Shown: piece by piece, positions 1 to 8,067 of the stretch
Position numbering within the stretch: position 1 is the stretch's first letter
Layout of the letters: every line of letters starts with the position of its first letter
Notes under the pieces: generated by a model
Seen by the model: the letters and a program-made list of their open reading frames with translations, nothing else
Databases searched by the model: none
What the model was told of the DNA's origin: nothing
Made by a program: the position numbers and the translations under genes
Origin: Blastococcus sp. TML/M2B
Lineage (GTDB): Bacteria; Actinomycetota; Actinomycetes; Mycobacteriales; Geodermatophilaceae
Assembly: GCF_016612865.1 (NCBI RefSeq)
Contig: NZ_JAENZZ010000002.1
Location: 868,001 to 932,000 of the forward strand
Direction of reading: 5' to 3'
Length of the DNA: 64,000 bases

Positions 1-1
1 C

Positions 2-208
2 TGGAAGGCCCCCCGACGGAGCTGTGCCGGCTCGTCCACGGGCGCCGCGACGAGACGAAGCGTCGTCGCGCTCGGGGCCGACGCCTCCCGGCGGGGCAGG
101 TTGTCGCGACACCAGCGCTCGCAGTCGGCCAGCAAGTTGCCGGTGGACATCGGGCGGAACGCTCCGCTGGACGGCAGGCCGGACAACGCTGCACAGCTCC
201 CTGGGTGA
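2..208 (+). CDS. Possible C-terminal end of a truncated ORF, unknown function
   Basis: A reading frame enters from the left edge and stays open for 68 codons to a TGA at 206-208. About nine in ten of its third positions are G or C, which fits coding sequence in this genome, and the end of the peptide (KLPVDIGRNAPLDGRPDN...) is less repetitive than random GC-rich translation. No start, domain or family can be seen because the gene is cut by the window edge. Open frames of this length arise by chance in such GC-rich DNA, so this is only a candidate. Positions 209-390 hold nothing I recognise. Confidence 0.3.
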   Translation, partial: WKAPRRSCAGSSTGAATRRSVVALGADASRRGRLSRHQRSQSASKLPVDIGRNAPLDGRPDNAAQLPG

Positions 209-390
209 GAACGACGGGACCGCACGTCCTCACCGGCCCGCGAGGAGCCGCCCGGGCAAGAGGAACCACCGGTCGTGAACGACCGTGGACCTGCCGGGAG
301 CGCGCCGGGAGACGGGGAAGGACGCAGAATCGAACCTAGGCCACTCCCCCGCCCCGGCCCGGCATCCCGGCTCCCGGCGCGCCCTCCGAC

Positions 391-1137
391 CTACTGGGCC
401 GAGCGGCGCATCGACCACATCTGCGCCGGGCGCTCCGACTGCATCGCGACGTCCCACGGGATCGCGCCGTTGACGACCTCCTTGCGGAAGTTGCCCACCG
501 CCACCCGCGCCAGCTCCGGGTCGGCCGCCACGCGCTGCGCCAGCTCGATCGCCCGGCCCTCGACCGCCGCGTCGTCCAGCGACTCCCACGCCAGCCCGAG
601 CTCGACGGCCTTGTCGCCGTTGATCTCCTCGCCGAACAGCGCCATCGCCGCCGCGGCCTCCCGGCCGATCAGCCGCGACAGGATGACGAAGTGCCCGCCG
701 CCCGGGTGCATACCGCGCCGCAGGAAGCCCGCGAGGAGGCGGACGTCGCGAGCCACGATCCGCAGGTCCGCCGCCAGCAGCATGTTCATGCCGGCACCCA
801 CCGCCGAGCCACGCACCGCCGCCACGGTCGGCACGCGGACCTGGCCCAGCCGGTAGAAGGAGTCGTAGATCTTGCCCATGCCCTCGTAGGCGTCCGGCGT
901 CGCCGGGTCCTTGCCGGCCGAAGTCAGCGTCGCGACGTCGCCGCCCGCGCAGAACGACTTGCCGACGCCGCGGATGACCAGCGCGCCCACCTCCGGCTTC
1001 GCGTCCACCTCGTCGAAGGTCGCGATCAGCTGGTCGGCCATGCCGGGCGTCAGCGCGTTGCGCCGGTCCGGGGCGTTCAGCGTCACGATCGCGACGCCGC
1101 CGTCCACCTCGAGCAGCACTTCACCGGTTTCGGCCAC
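391..1137 (-). CDS. Enoyl-CoA hydratase/isomerase (crotonase) family protein
   Basis: A 248-residue protein of crotonase-family length. The oxyanion-hole and CoA-binding segments are visible: SFCAGGD at residues 61-67 and a later G-S-A-V-G-A-G-M stretch followed by AADLRI. The family normally acts on acyl-CoA thioesters in beta-oxidation or related routes. The two glutamates used by true enoyl-CoA hydratases appear to be absent: the segment ahead of H-P-G-G-G-H carries Gly where rat hydratase has its first Glu, and the helix after R-L-I-G carries Ala where the second lies. Simple hydratase activity is therefore doubtful, and isomerase, hydrolase or another chemistry is possible. The start is GTG with AGAGGTGG a few bases upstream. 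It stands alone, with a hypothetical gene behind it on the same strand. Confidence 0.85.
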   Translation of the reverse strand: MAETGEVLLEVDGGVAIVTLNAPDRRNALTPGMADQLIATFDEVDAKPEVGALVIRGVGKSFCAGGDVATLTSAGKDPATPDAYEGMGKIYDSFYRLGQVRVPTVAAVRGSAVGAGMNMLLAADLRIVARDVRLLAGFLRRGMHPGGGHFVILSRLIGREAAAAMALFGEEINGDKAVELGLAWESLDDAAVEGRAIELAQRVAADPELARVAVGNFRKEVVNGAIPWDVAMQSERPAQMWSMRRSAQ

Positions 1138-1234
1138 GAGCCCACCTCTCGAACGAGCGCACCGGCCCCGACGCCGGCTCCGCCTCTCTGACAGGCATCA
1201 GACCACGGGCCGCGGCGGTCTGCGCCATGGCGTC

Positions 1235-2485
1235 TCAGCCCTCGTCGTCCTTGTCTTCGCCGCCACGCCAACGACCTGCTCGCGCGGCAATGCCGCTGGA
1301 CAGCTTGCCGGTCACCGATCGCGCCTTGCCGAAGGTCTCGGTGCCGAGCTGCTTGGCGACGCCGAGCCCGTCGGCCCCCGTCGCGAGGGCCGCGTCCCTG
1401 GCTTCGACCGCGGCGGCACGCCAAGCCTTCGCCTCGAGCGCCGCTCCTCCGGACTCGATCCCCAAGCTGCCGTGGAAGCCGGCGACATCGAGGGCGACGC
1501 GTTCCCGCGATCGAACGACGGCCGGGGACTGCATGGGGTTCATCAGCACGTTTGCGTTCGCCTTCGCCGCTGCGGCGTCCATCCGGTTCAGCAGCTGAAC
1601 CGTGCACTCGGCGATGGTGTCGAGGCGCTTCTGCCTGGCCGCCTTCAGCCCGCGCCGGTGTCCGTCCAGATCGTCCGGGGCGACGTCGAGCACGCGGTCG
1701 AGCTCGAGCACCGCGATCGCGTCCTGGAGCTGGAAGCACCGCGCCAGCACGGCGAGCCACTCCTGGGCCTTCGCCTCGGCGGTCTTCGCCGCCTTCGCCA
1801 GGTCAGCGATGGTCGACGTGCGCTCCACCTTGTCCGCGAGCGCGTCGAGCTGCCGCAGTGCGTACGCCTGCGTGCGCGCGATCGTCGCTGACGACGCCTG
1901 AACCTTCGACCACGTCACCTCGTTGACCCGACCGCCGTGCTCGCGGAGCGTCATGGCCTCGTCGATGTCGAAACCGACCCCGATCAGGTCCGCGATGACG
2001 GCGTCCTCATGGGCGCGGAGCACGTCGTCGAGCTTCTGGTCGATCGTCTTCAGGTAGTCGGTGATCTCGTCCATGGTCTGCTGCATCGCGACCTGTGCCA
2101 TGAGCCCGGCAGCCCCGGTCAGGACCGCCGGGTTGCTCAGCACACCGCTCGGTGACGTCTTCACGATCTCGAGGATGTGCTTGGTTTTGTTGTCCTTCAT
2201 GGCGATGGCGCGGCTGACCCCGTCCGCGGATCCCTTCATCAGGGGGCTGTTCCGCATCGCGGCCGCCGACTTCTCGGTCAGCTTCACCCACCGCCCCGAT
2301 TGGGCAGCGATGTGCGCCCCGGCCTGCGCCGCCGCACTCCCCGTCTTCAGGAACGGTCCGAGCCGCTCCAGGCCCAGGTCTCGCGACGGCAGCTCCGCGG
2401 AGACAAGAAAGCGATCGACCGCCCCTGCGTCACCGATGACTGCGAGGCCGTCCCCGTCACTGATCACTTGAAGTTCGGCACTCAT
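1235..2485 (-). CDS. Hypothetical helical protein, unknown family
   Basis: The start is the second of two adjacent ATG codons, because GAGGAG sits six bases ahead of it; this gives 416 residues beginning MSAELQ. I do not recognise the family. After an N-terminal region of about 100 residues there is a Gly/Ala/Leu/Met-rich hydrophobic stretch (roughly residues 110-135, S-N-P-A-V-L-T-G-A-A-G-L-M), then long amphipathic, Ala/Glu/Arg-rich helices likely to form coiled coils to about residue 290, and a charged C-terminus ending EDKDDEG. One hydrophobic hairpin inside a long helical bundle resembles helical membrane-inserting or membrane-associated proteins, but that is only a shape argument. No signal peptide is visible, and the neighbours give no functional hint. 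Confidence 0.7.
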   Translation of the reverse strand: MSAELQVISDGDGLAVIGDAGAVDRFLVSAELPSRDLGLERLGPFLKTGSAAAQAGAHIAAQSGRWVKLTEKSAAAMRNSPLMKGSADGVSRAIAMKDNKTKHILEIVKTSPSGVLSNPAVLTGAAGLMAQVAMQQTMDEITDYLKTIDQKLDDVLRAHEDAVIADLIGVGFDIDEAMTLREHGGRVNEVTWSKVQASSATIARTQAYALRQLDALADKVERTSTIADLAKAAKTAEAKAQEWLAVLARCFQLQDAIAVLELDRVLDVAPDDLDGHRRGLKAARQKRLDTIAECTVQLLNRMDAAAAKANANVLMNPMQSPAVVRSRERVALDVAGFHGSLGIESGGAALEAKAWRAAAVEARDAALATGADGLGVAKQLGTETFGKARSVTGKLSSGIAARAGRWRGGEDKDDEG

Positions 2486-2738
2486 CATCGGCTCCTCGGT
2501 ATGCGGCAAAGGACGCTGCGGGGACATGGCTGCGCGCGCCCGGGGCATCCTGACCCGCGCAGTCCGCTCACCCGTGCTCATCCGCCAGCGCGTCCACGAG
2601 TCGCACCACGCACGCACCAGCGCCCTCAGGTGCTCCTCGAGTGGTGCGCACGGCAGATGACGGCTGCGAACGCCGTCAGTCGGTAAGCTCGACGGGTTCC
2701 TGAACGTCCCGTGCATCTACCTGCTGTCGGCCCCGCCG

Positions 2739-2766
2739 GCGGATCAAGGCGGCACGCCTGATCCGC
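2739..2766. promoter_or_regulatory. Inverted repeat in the leader of the MFS gene
   Basis: GCGGATCAAGGC (2739-2750) can pair with GCCTGATCCGC (2756-2766), giving an 11-bp stem with a single bulged A. It ends 15 bases before the ATG of the transporter. It could be a repressor operator, a 5' UTR hairpin or a terminator of upstream transcription; no T-tract follows. The surrounding 2486-2781 interval has no other feature I can support. Confidence 0.4.
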
Positions 2767-2781
2767 AGATGCCCAGAGGTC

Positions 2782-4014
2782 ATGTTCCGCACCGACAGCC
2801 CACTGCTCCGGCACGCCGGGCCCACCTACTTCCCGCTGGCGTTCATCGCGCGGCTGCCGTTCGCGATGATGGTCGTCGGCGTACTGACCCTCGTGGTCGC
2901 CGAGCGCGGCTCGGTCACCCTCGGCGGGCTCAACTCCGCCGCCGCCGGCATCGGCACCGCCGTCGCCGGCCCGCTGCTGGGCGCCGCCGTCGACCGGTTC
3001 GGTCAGCGCCGCGTCCTCGTCCCCGTCGGGCTGCTCAACGCTGCCCTGCTCGGCTCGTTCCCCCTGGTGGTTGCCAGCAGCGCGAAAGACGCCGCCCTGC
3101 TCGCGCTCTCCGTCCTCATCGGCGCCACCGCCCCGCAGGTCGCGCCGCTCTCGCGCACCCGCCTCGTCGCGATCATCCGGCGCCACATCCCGAGCGAACG
3201 CCAGGAGAAGACGCTCAGCGGCACCATGGCCTACGAGTCCGCCGCCGACGAGACCGTCTTCATCGTCGGCCCGTTCCTCGTCGGCCTGCTCGCCAGCGCC
3301 ATCGCCCCCTGGGTCGCCATCGCCGGCGCCGCCGCGCTCACCCTCGTCTTCGTCACCGCGTTCGCCCTGCACCCCGCCGGCCGGGTCGACCCGGGCACCC
3401 ACGAGACCGCCGAGCAGCAGGCCCCCGCCCGCGAGCTCGTCGGCGGCAAGCTGCTCACCGTCGTCGTCGGCACCCTCGGCGTCGGCATCTTCTTCGGCGC
3501 CACCCTGACCAGCCTCACCGGCTTCCTCGCCGCCGACGGCGACGGCGACCGCGCCGGCCTGCTCTACGGCGTCATGGGCATCGGCTCGGCGGTGCTGGCC
3601 CTCGGCTCGGCCGCGCTCCCGGTCCGGTTCACGCTGCCCGCCCGCTGGCTCGCCTTCGGCTCGCTGCTGCTGGCCGCCGCCATCGGCTTCGCCTGCGCCC
3701 GCAGCGAGACCGGCCTGGTCGTCGCCCTGGCGATCCTCGGGCTCGGCGTCGGCCCCACCCTGGTCACGCTCTACAGCCTCGCCGCGCAGCTCAGCCCGGC
3801 CGGCCGCTCGGCCACCACCATGACGATGCTCGGCTCGGCCGTCGTCGTCGGGCAGGCGCTCGCCTCCGCCGTCACCGGCGTCGTCGTCGACCGCGCCGGC
3901 GAGAACGCCGGGCTCGTTGCGCCTGCCCTGGCCGCCGCGCTCGTCGTCGCCGCCGGCCTCGCGCACACGGTGGCGCCGGAGCGCGTCGAGGAGCCCGAGC
4001 TCGTCCCCGCCTGA
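2782..4014 (+). CDS. MFS transporter
   Basis: A 410-residue polytopic membrane protein of major facilitator length with about 12 hydrophobic segments. The cytoplasmic loop after helix 2 carries the usual MFS signature in the form G-A-A-V-D-R-F-G-Q-R-R. The best guess is a drug-type or small-molecule exporter, driven by proton exchange in the inner membrane; the substrate cannot be told from sequence. AGAGG lies close to the ATG, with only a few bases of spacing. An inverted repeat stands just upstream and a strong bidirectional terminator just downstream, so the gene looks monocistronic. It is unrelated in sequence to the second MFS protein near 47-48 kb. Confidence 0.85.
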   Translation: MFRTDSPLLRHAGPTYFPLAFIARLPFAMMVVGVLTLVVAERGSVTLGGLNSAAAGIGTAVAGPLLGAAVDRFGQRRVLVPVGLLNAALLGSFPLVVASSAKDAALLALSVLIGATAPQVAPLSRTRLVAIIRRHIPSERQEKTLSGTMAYESAADETVFIVGPFLVGLLASAIAPWVAIAGAAALTLVFVTAFALHPAGRVDPGTHETAEQQAPARELVGGKLLTVVVGTLGVGIFFGATLTSLTGFLAADGDGDRAGLLYGVMGIGSAVLALGSAALPVRFTLPARWLAFGSLLLAAAIGFACARSETGLVVALAILGLGVGPTLVTLYSLAAQLSPAGRSATTMTMLGSAVVVGQALASAVTGVVVDRAGENAGLVAPALAAALVVAAGLAHTVAPERVEEPELVPA

Positions 4015-4018
4015 CACG

Positions 4019-4056
4019 CGATGGGCCCGGCCACTCGAGCGCGGCCGGGCCCATCG
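4019..4056. terminator. Bidirectional terminator hairpin
   Basis: CGATGGGCCCGGCC (4019-4032) and GGCCGGGCCCATCG (4043-4056) form a perfect 14-bp stem with a 10-nt loop. It lies between the convergent MFS and chaplin-like genes and can serve both strands. There is no poly-T tract, which is normal in high-GC actinobacteria. Confidence 0.8.
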
Positions 4057-4064
4057 TCAGCAGA

Positions 4065-5111
4065 TCAGCAGATGCCGCGGGCCCGGCTACGGCCGAGCGC
4101 GGTCAGACCCAGGCCCAGCGCGAGGACCAGCAGCCCACCGAGCAGCGCCGGAGCGCCCGAGGTACCCGTGCGGGCGAGCGTCGAGCCGGTGGCGGCAGGC
4201 GCCCCGGTGGCGCCGTCCCCGGTGCCCATCGTCACGGCGCTGCTCGCCGGAACCGCGCCCCGGGCGGTCTGCTCACCGGAAGCCTGGGTCACCGGCGTAC
4301 CCGGCGTACCCGGCACCACCGGCGTTCCCGGCGCGACCGGAGCGCCGCACGTGGTGCTCACCCCACCGATGACGCCGAGGCCGACGCCGCACACGCTGAC
4401 CGGCGCATCGACGCCGACGACCGGGCCCGTGCCGTCCGTCGGACCGCCCGAGCCAGGCGAAGGAGCTGTGCAGCTCGCGGCCGCGTCGCCCAGGACGCCC
4501 GCGGCGATGCCGCAGAGGGTGACCGGTGCGTCGACGTCCGCGATGCTGCTCCCGGGAGCACCCCCGGCGACGGCTTCGGCGCAGGTCGCCTCGGCATCCC
4601 CAAGGACCCCGACAGCGGCACCGCACACCAGCACCGGGACGTCGGCGTCGAGCAGCGACGCGTCGTCGGCACCCCCGCTCGACGCCGCCGGGGTGCCGGC
4701 GGACGAGCCGTCCGCGGTGGCGTCGCCCAGGACGCCGATCGCGTTGCCGGTCACGGCCACCGGCACGTCGACGTCCACGGCCGAGCCGGACCCGGAGTCG
4801 GCCGCCCGAGCAGCGCCGGGCTGGGCCAGGTCGACGCCCCCGGCGTCGGCGACGTTGCCGCCGACGCTGATCGGAACCGTGACCGACAGGCCGCCGATAT
4901 CGACGCCCAGGGTGCCGTCGAGCGGCGGCAGGCCGATCTCGGCCGGCGTGGTGCCGGCGGTGCCCAGCACCGCCACGGCGTTGTCGGTGACGGTGATCGG
5001 GACGGTCACCGCGACCGCGTTCTCGTCGGCCGACGCGAGGCCCGTACCGGCGGCCAGCAGACCTCCGGTGACCAGGGCCGTCTGCAGCCCGCGCTTCATC
5101 CACACGTTCAT
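4065..5111 (-). CDS. Chaplin-repeat cell-surface protein with LAxTG sortase signal
   Basis: A 348-residue secreted protein. Residues 1-28 are a signal peptide (positive MKR, hydrophobic stretch, ASA before DE). The mature part holds about six degenerate units built as P-V-x-V-x-G-x-x-x-G-V-L-G-D-A; the later units have paired cysteines (for example VCGAAVGVLG...TC), as chaplin domains (DUF320) do. A Pro/Thr/Gly-rich spacer leads to LARTG at 312-316, then a hydrophobic segment and a short basic tail. This is the class E sortase (LAxTG) wall-anchoring layout of the long chaplins. The inferred role is a wall-attached amyloid-like or hydrophobic coat protein. GAAGGA lies 9-10 bases before the ATG. 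No sortase gene is in the window. Confidence 0.8.
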   Translation of the reverse strand: MNVWMKRGLQTALVTGGLLAAGTGLASADENAVAVTVPITVTDNAVAVLGTAGTTPAEIGLPPLDGTLGVDIGGLSVTVPISVGGNVADAGGVDLAQPGAARAADSGSGSAVDVDVPVAVTGNAIGVLGDATADGSSAGTPAASSGGADDASLLDADVPVLVCGAAVGVLGDAEATCAEAVAGGAPGSSIADVDAPVTLCGIAAGVLGDAAASCTAPSPGSGGPTDGTGPVVGVDAPVSVCGVGLGVIGGVSTTCGAPVAPGTPVVPGTPGTPVTQASGEQTARGAVPASSAVTMGTGDGATGAPAATGSTLARTGTSGAPALLGGLLVLALGLGLTALGRSRARGIC

Positions 5112-5138
5112 GAGGGGTGTCCTTCTCTGACTGAGGGA

Positions 5139-5156
5139 CCGGTCCGGTCGGACCGG
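5139..5156 (-). promoter_or_regulatory. Hairpin in the leader of the chaplin-like gene
   Basis: CCGGTCC (5139-5145) pairs with GGACCGG (5150-5156) around a GGTC tetraloop. It lies in the 86-base gap between two same-strand genes, just upstream of the chaplin-like ribosome site. It could end transcription from the upstream secreted-protein gene or shape the leader; the sequence does not decide. Confidence 0.35.
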
Positions 5157-5197
5157 CTGGAGTGGCCGCGGTCGGCGCAGGGCCGACCGGGGCGTCC

Positions 5198-6064
5198 TCA
5201 GTCGGGAGGGACGGCGGGGTCGAGCGCGCGGTCCGCTGCCCCGTCCCGTCCGCCGTCGGCCGCGGTGCCGAGCGCTCCGAGGTCGCCGACGAACGCGGCC
5301 GGGGGCAGATCCCCTGCGGGCTGGTCGAGCGACGACGACGACCCGGCGGACGACGACGGTGCGGGTGCGCCGGCCGGCAGCACGGGGGCGGGCGCCGGGA
5401 CAGGGTCCCCGCCGGGAGCGGGCGCGGAGGCGACGGTCGCGCGGCTGACCGAGGACGGAACCGGCACGCCCGCGTGACCGTCGCTGGTCCCTTCGGTCAC
5501 CTCCCCGCCCGTCGCGGACGGAGCGGGCACGCCCCCGGCGGCCGAGCCGCCACGCGCATCGGCGGCAGCCGGTGCGCCGGCCGTCGCACGCACGGTCTGC
5601 ACCTCGTCCTGGGGCACCGGCCGCACCGGGGCGAGAGGCGCGAGCACCGGGGGGACGGCCGCCATCACCGGCTGCAGCACGGGGGCGAACGAGGCGACCA
5701 CCGGGTCGAGCACCGGCGCCAGCGCGCCCACCACCGGCGCCGTGACCGGCTCGACCGCCCGGAGCACGGGCGCGACCAGCCGCTCCCCCACCGGCGCCGG
5801 CGTCTGCGCGACCGGCACGAGAGCGGTGTCGACGACGGGTGCGACGACCGGTGTGACCGCGGCGGGAACCGGAGCCAGCAGGTCACCGGTCAGGTCCACG
5901 ATGCCCTGCACCGGAGCGGCGGGCGGAGGGACGTCTGCCGAGGCGGAGGAGGTCGCCGTGCCGACCAGCCAGAGCCCGCTGGAGAGACCGAACACCAGCA
6001 GTGCGCGCCGGACGAGAGGCGATCCCGAGAGCCGGAGGAGGGCAGGCGTCGTGGGCACAGCCAT
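5198..6064 (-). CDS. Secreted Pro/Ala/Val-rich protein
   Basis: The start is the ATG preceded by GAGGAGGAA, giving 288 residues. The N-terminus has RR followed by a hydrophobic stretch and a cleavage-like S-A-S-A at about residue 43, so it is probably exported. The next 100 residues are a degenerate repeat of the form A-P-V-x-x-x-V-x-P-V (APVLRAVEPVTAPVVGALAPV and similar). After that comes a low-complexity Pro/Gly/Ser/Asp-rich tail without cysteines, an anchor or a second membrane segment. I know no family for it. It lies upstream of the chaplin-like gene on the same strand, so a joint role at the cell surface is a reasonable inference. Composition alone could mislead database matches. Confidence 0.65.
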   Translation of the reverse strand: MAVPTTPALLRLSGSPLVRRALLVFGLSSGLWLVGTATSSASADVPPPAAPVQGIVDLTGDLLAPVPAAVTPVVAPVVDTALVPVAQTPAPVGERLVAPVLRAVEPVTAPVVGALAPVLDPVVASFAPVLQPVMAAVPPVLAPLAPVRPVPQDEVQTVRATAGAPAAADARGGSAAGGVPAPSATGGEVTEGTSDGHAGVPVPSSVSRATVASAPAPGGDPVPAPAPVLPAGAPAPSSSAGSSSSLDQPAGDLPPAAFVGDLGALGTAADGGRDGAADRALDPAVPPD

Positions 6065-6206
6065 CGTTCCTCCTCGACCGTCCGTACTCGCTTCGTGACG
6101 ATCAGTGAACGCCCGGTGACGGACCGCCGCCACGCGAGTTCCGTCGCCCGATGGGGTGCAGCTCGCGGACGACGATCACTCGGCGTGAGCCGGCCCTCTG
6201 GTCTGG

Positions 6207-6224
6207 CTCCCCCCGACGGGGGAG
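6207..6224 (+). promoter_or_regulatory. Short GC hairpin ahead of the GGDEF-EAL gene
   Basis: CTCCCCC (6207-6213) pairs with GGGGGAG (6218-6224) around a four-base loop, about 40 bases before the ATG. It could be an upstream terminator or leader structure. I do not recognise a cyclic-di-GMP riboswitch here. Confidence 0.3.
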
Positions 6225-6265
6225 ACCGCCTCAGGCCCGCCGAGAAGTGGGACGATGCAGTTCCC

Positions 6266-8026
6266 ATGAAGTGGTCCGGCGTGCCCGAGGTGGCGACCCC
6301 GCGCGTGATGACGCAGGCGCTGGCCACCCTCTACCTCTTCGGCGGCAGCGCCAGCCTGCTGGCCGTCCTCGGCAGCAGCGCCGCCTGGTCCGACCGCGCC
6401 CCGGTCGCCGGCCTCGCCATCTCCGCCCTCACCGCCGGCGCAGTCGTCTTCCGCTTCGGCGCCCGGTGGCCGCGGCCCGCGTTCCACCTCGCCGTCGCCC
6501 AGGCCACGGTCGTCGTCGTCGCCGGGGTCGTCCTGGCCGCCGACGCCCCCACCGCGGTCGCCGTCGGCGCGCTGACCAGCTTCCTCGCCATCGCCGCCTG
6601 CTTCTTCTTCAGCCTCCCGCTCGCCGTCCTGCACATCGCGTTCGCGCTGATCGGCCTCACCGGCGGCCTCCTGGCCCAGGGCGACGTCGCCCTCCCCACC
6701 GCGCTCTCCCTCGACGCGATGGTCATCGGCCTGAGCGTCGTCACCCGCGGCCTCGTGCTGCGCGCGTCCAGCGCCAACCGCGACCCGCTCACCCGGCTCA
6801 CCAACCGCCGCGGCTTCGACCAGGCGCTGCACGAGCTGATGCGCACCGTCGCCCGCACCGGCGAGCCGCTGTCGGCCGCGCTGCTCGACCTCGACCACTT
6901 CAAGGCCATCAACGACACCCAGGGCCACGCCGCCGGCGACCGCGTGCTGCGCCAGGTCGCCAAGGTGTGGGGCCGCGCCCTGCCGACGACGGCGGTGCTC
7001 GCCCGCCACGGCGGCGACGAGTTCGCCCTCCTGCTGCCCGGCGTGCCCGGCCCGGCCGCGCTCGAGCTCGTCCGCAGCATCCGCGCGATGCACCCCGAGA
7101 TAGGCATGTCCTGCGGCGTCGCCGAGCACCAGCCCGGCGAGAGCGCCGCGCAGCTCATGCGCCGCTCCGACCTCGCCCTCTACACCGCCAAGGCCGCCGG
7201 CCGGGGCCGTGTCGAGCTCGGCGCCGGCCCCCGGTCCTCCGACCTGGTCGCCGACCTCACCGCCGCGCTCGACGCCGGCGACGTGACCGTGCACTTCCAG
7301 CCGATGCTCGACCTGTCCACCGACGAGGTCGTCGGCGTCGAGGCGCTGGCCCGCTGGACCCACCCCGAGCGCGGGCCCGTCTCGCCGGCGGAGTTCATCG
7401 CCGTCGCCGAGCAGCACGGCCTCATGGGCCGCCTCGGCGAGCAGGTCGTCCGCTCCGCCTGCACCCAGCTGGCCGCGCTGCGGGCCGAGACCGGCCGCCA
7501 GCTGCGCCTGGGCGTCAACGTCTCCGGCCGCGAGCTCTCCGACCCGGCCTACTGCGACCGGCTCCGCCGCGTCTTCGCCGAGACCGGGTGGTCGGCCTCG
7601 GAGACCGTGCTCGAGGTGACCGAGACCCTCGTCGAGGCCGAGTCCTCGGCCGCGGTCGCCGCGCTGCACCAGCTGCGCGCGCTCGGCCTGCGCATCGCCA
7701 TCGACGACTTCGGCACCGGCTACTCGTCGCTGAGCCGGCTGGACACCCTGCCCGCCGCCATCCTCAAGCTCGACTCGTCGTTCATCGCGACCGTCGCCAC
7801 CTCGCCCCGGCGGGCCACGCTGCTGCGCAGCATCGTCGGCATGGCGCACGTCCTCGGCCTGGACGTCGTCGCCGAGGGCGTCGAGACCCCGGCCCAGGAC
7901 GCCGAACTGCGCGCCGCCGGGTGCCGCTTCGGCCAGGGCTACCTCTACGGCCGGCCCGCCCCGCTGGCCGACCTCGCCGCGCTGCTCGAGCGCCGCACCG
8001 AGCGCACCCCCGCCCTGCGCGGCTGA
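6266..8026 (+). CDS. Membrane GGDEF-EAL protein (cyclic-di-GMP synthase/hydrolase)
   Basis: A 586-residue protein. Residues 16-165 hold about six hydrophobic helices forming a membrane sensor or anchor region. A diguanylate cyclase domain follows from about 171, with GGDEF intact at 249-253, then an EAL phosphodiesterase domain from about 330 with EAL at 359-361 and later DDFGTG, EGVET and QGYLYGRP segments. Both active sites look complete, so it could make and break cyclic-di-GMP. The inhibitory RxxD site normally five residues ahead of GGDEF is absent (the segment reads AVLARH), so product inhibition is unlikely. The first in-frame ATG that keeps all membrane helices was chosen; its ribosome site is weak. 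Gene and upstream region give no hint of the signal sensed. Confidence 0.9.
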   Translation: MKWSGVPEVATPRVMTQALATLYLFGGSASLLAVLGSSAAWSDRAPVAGLAISALTAGAVVFRFGARWPRPAFHLAVAQATVVVVAGVVLAADAPTAVAVGALTSFLAIAACFFFSLPLAVLHIAFALIGLTGGLLAQGDVALPTALSLDAMVIGLSVVTRGLVLRASSANRDPLTRLTNRRGFDQALHELMRTVARTGEPLSAALLDLDHFKAINDTQGHAAGDRVLRQVAKVWGRALPTTAVLARHGGDEFALLLPGVPGPAALELVRSIRAMHPEIGMSCGVAEHQPGESAAQLMRRSDLALYTAKAAGRGRVELGAGPRSSDLVADLTAALDAGDVTVHFQPMLDLSTDEVVGVEALARWTHPERGPVSPAEFIAVAEQHGLMGRLGEQVVRSACTQLAALRAETGRQLRLGVNVSGRELSDPAYCDRLRRVFAETGWSASETVLEVTETLVEAESSAAVAALHQLRALGLRIAIDDFGTGYSSLSRLDTLPAAILKLDSSFIATVATSPRRATLLRSIVGMAHVLGLDVVAEGVETPAQDAELRAAGCRFGQGYLYGRPAPLADLAALLERRTERTPALRG

Positions 8027-8052
8027 CCTCCGGACCTGTCGGTCCAGCGCAC

Positions 8053-8058
8053 TAGCCT
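8053..8058 (+). promoter_or_regulatory. Candidate -10 element (TAGCCT)
   Basis: TAGCCT fits the actinobacterial TANNNT pattern and lies 10 bases before the ATG at 8068, which has no Shine-Dalgarno. A start point about seven bases downstream would make a transcript with a 3-base leader. No clear -35 is visible. Confidence 0.35.
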
Positions 8059-8067
8059 TTCCCGATC

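Noticed and set aside
330-360. A T-arm-like CTAGGTTCGATTCTG on the reverse strand, resembling part of a tRNA
   Set aside because: The expected five-pair T stem pairs at only two or three positions, no acceptor or anticodon stem can be built around it, and there is no CCA context. It is a chance match.
6065-6265. A cyclic-di-GMP riboswitch ahead of the GGDEF-EAL gene
   Set aside because: Only a short 7-bp stem is present; the conserved GEMM-type core and tetraloop/receptor arrangement were not seen.
6151-8055. Long open frames opposite and alongside the GGDEF-EAL gene, Arg/Pro-rich
   Set aside because: They are frame shadows caused by very high third-position GC. The amino-acid composition is extreme and no motif is present, while the chosen frame carries complete GGDEF and EAL domains.
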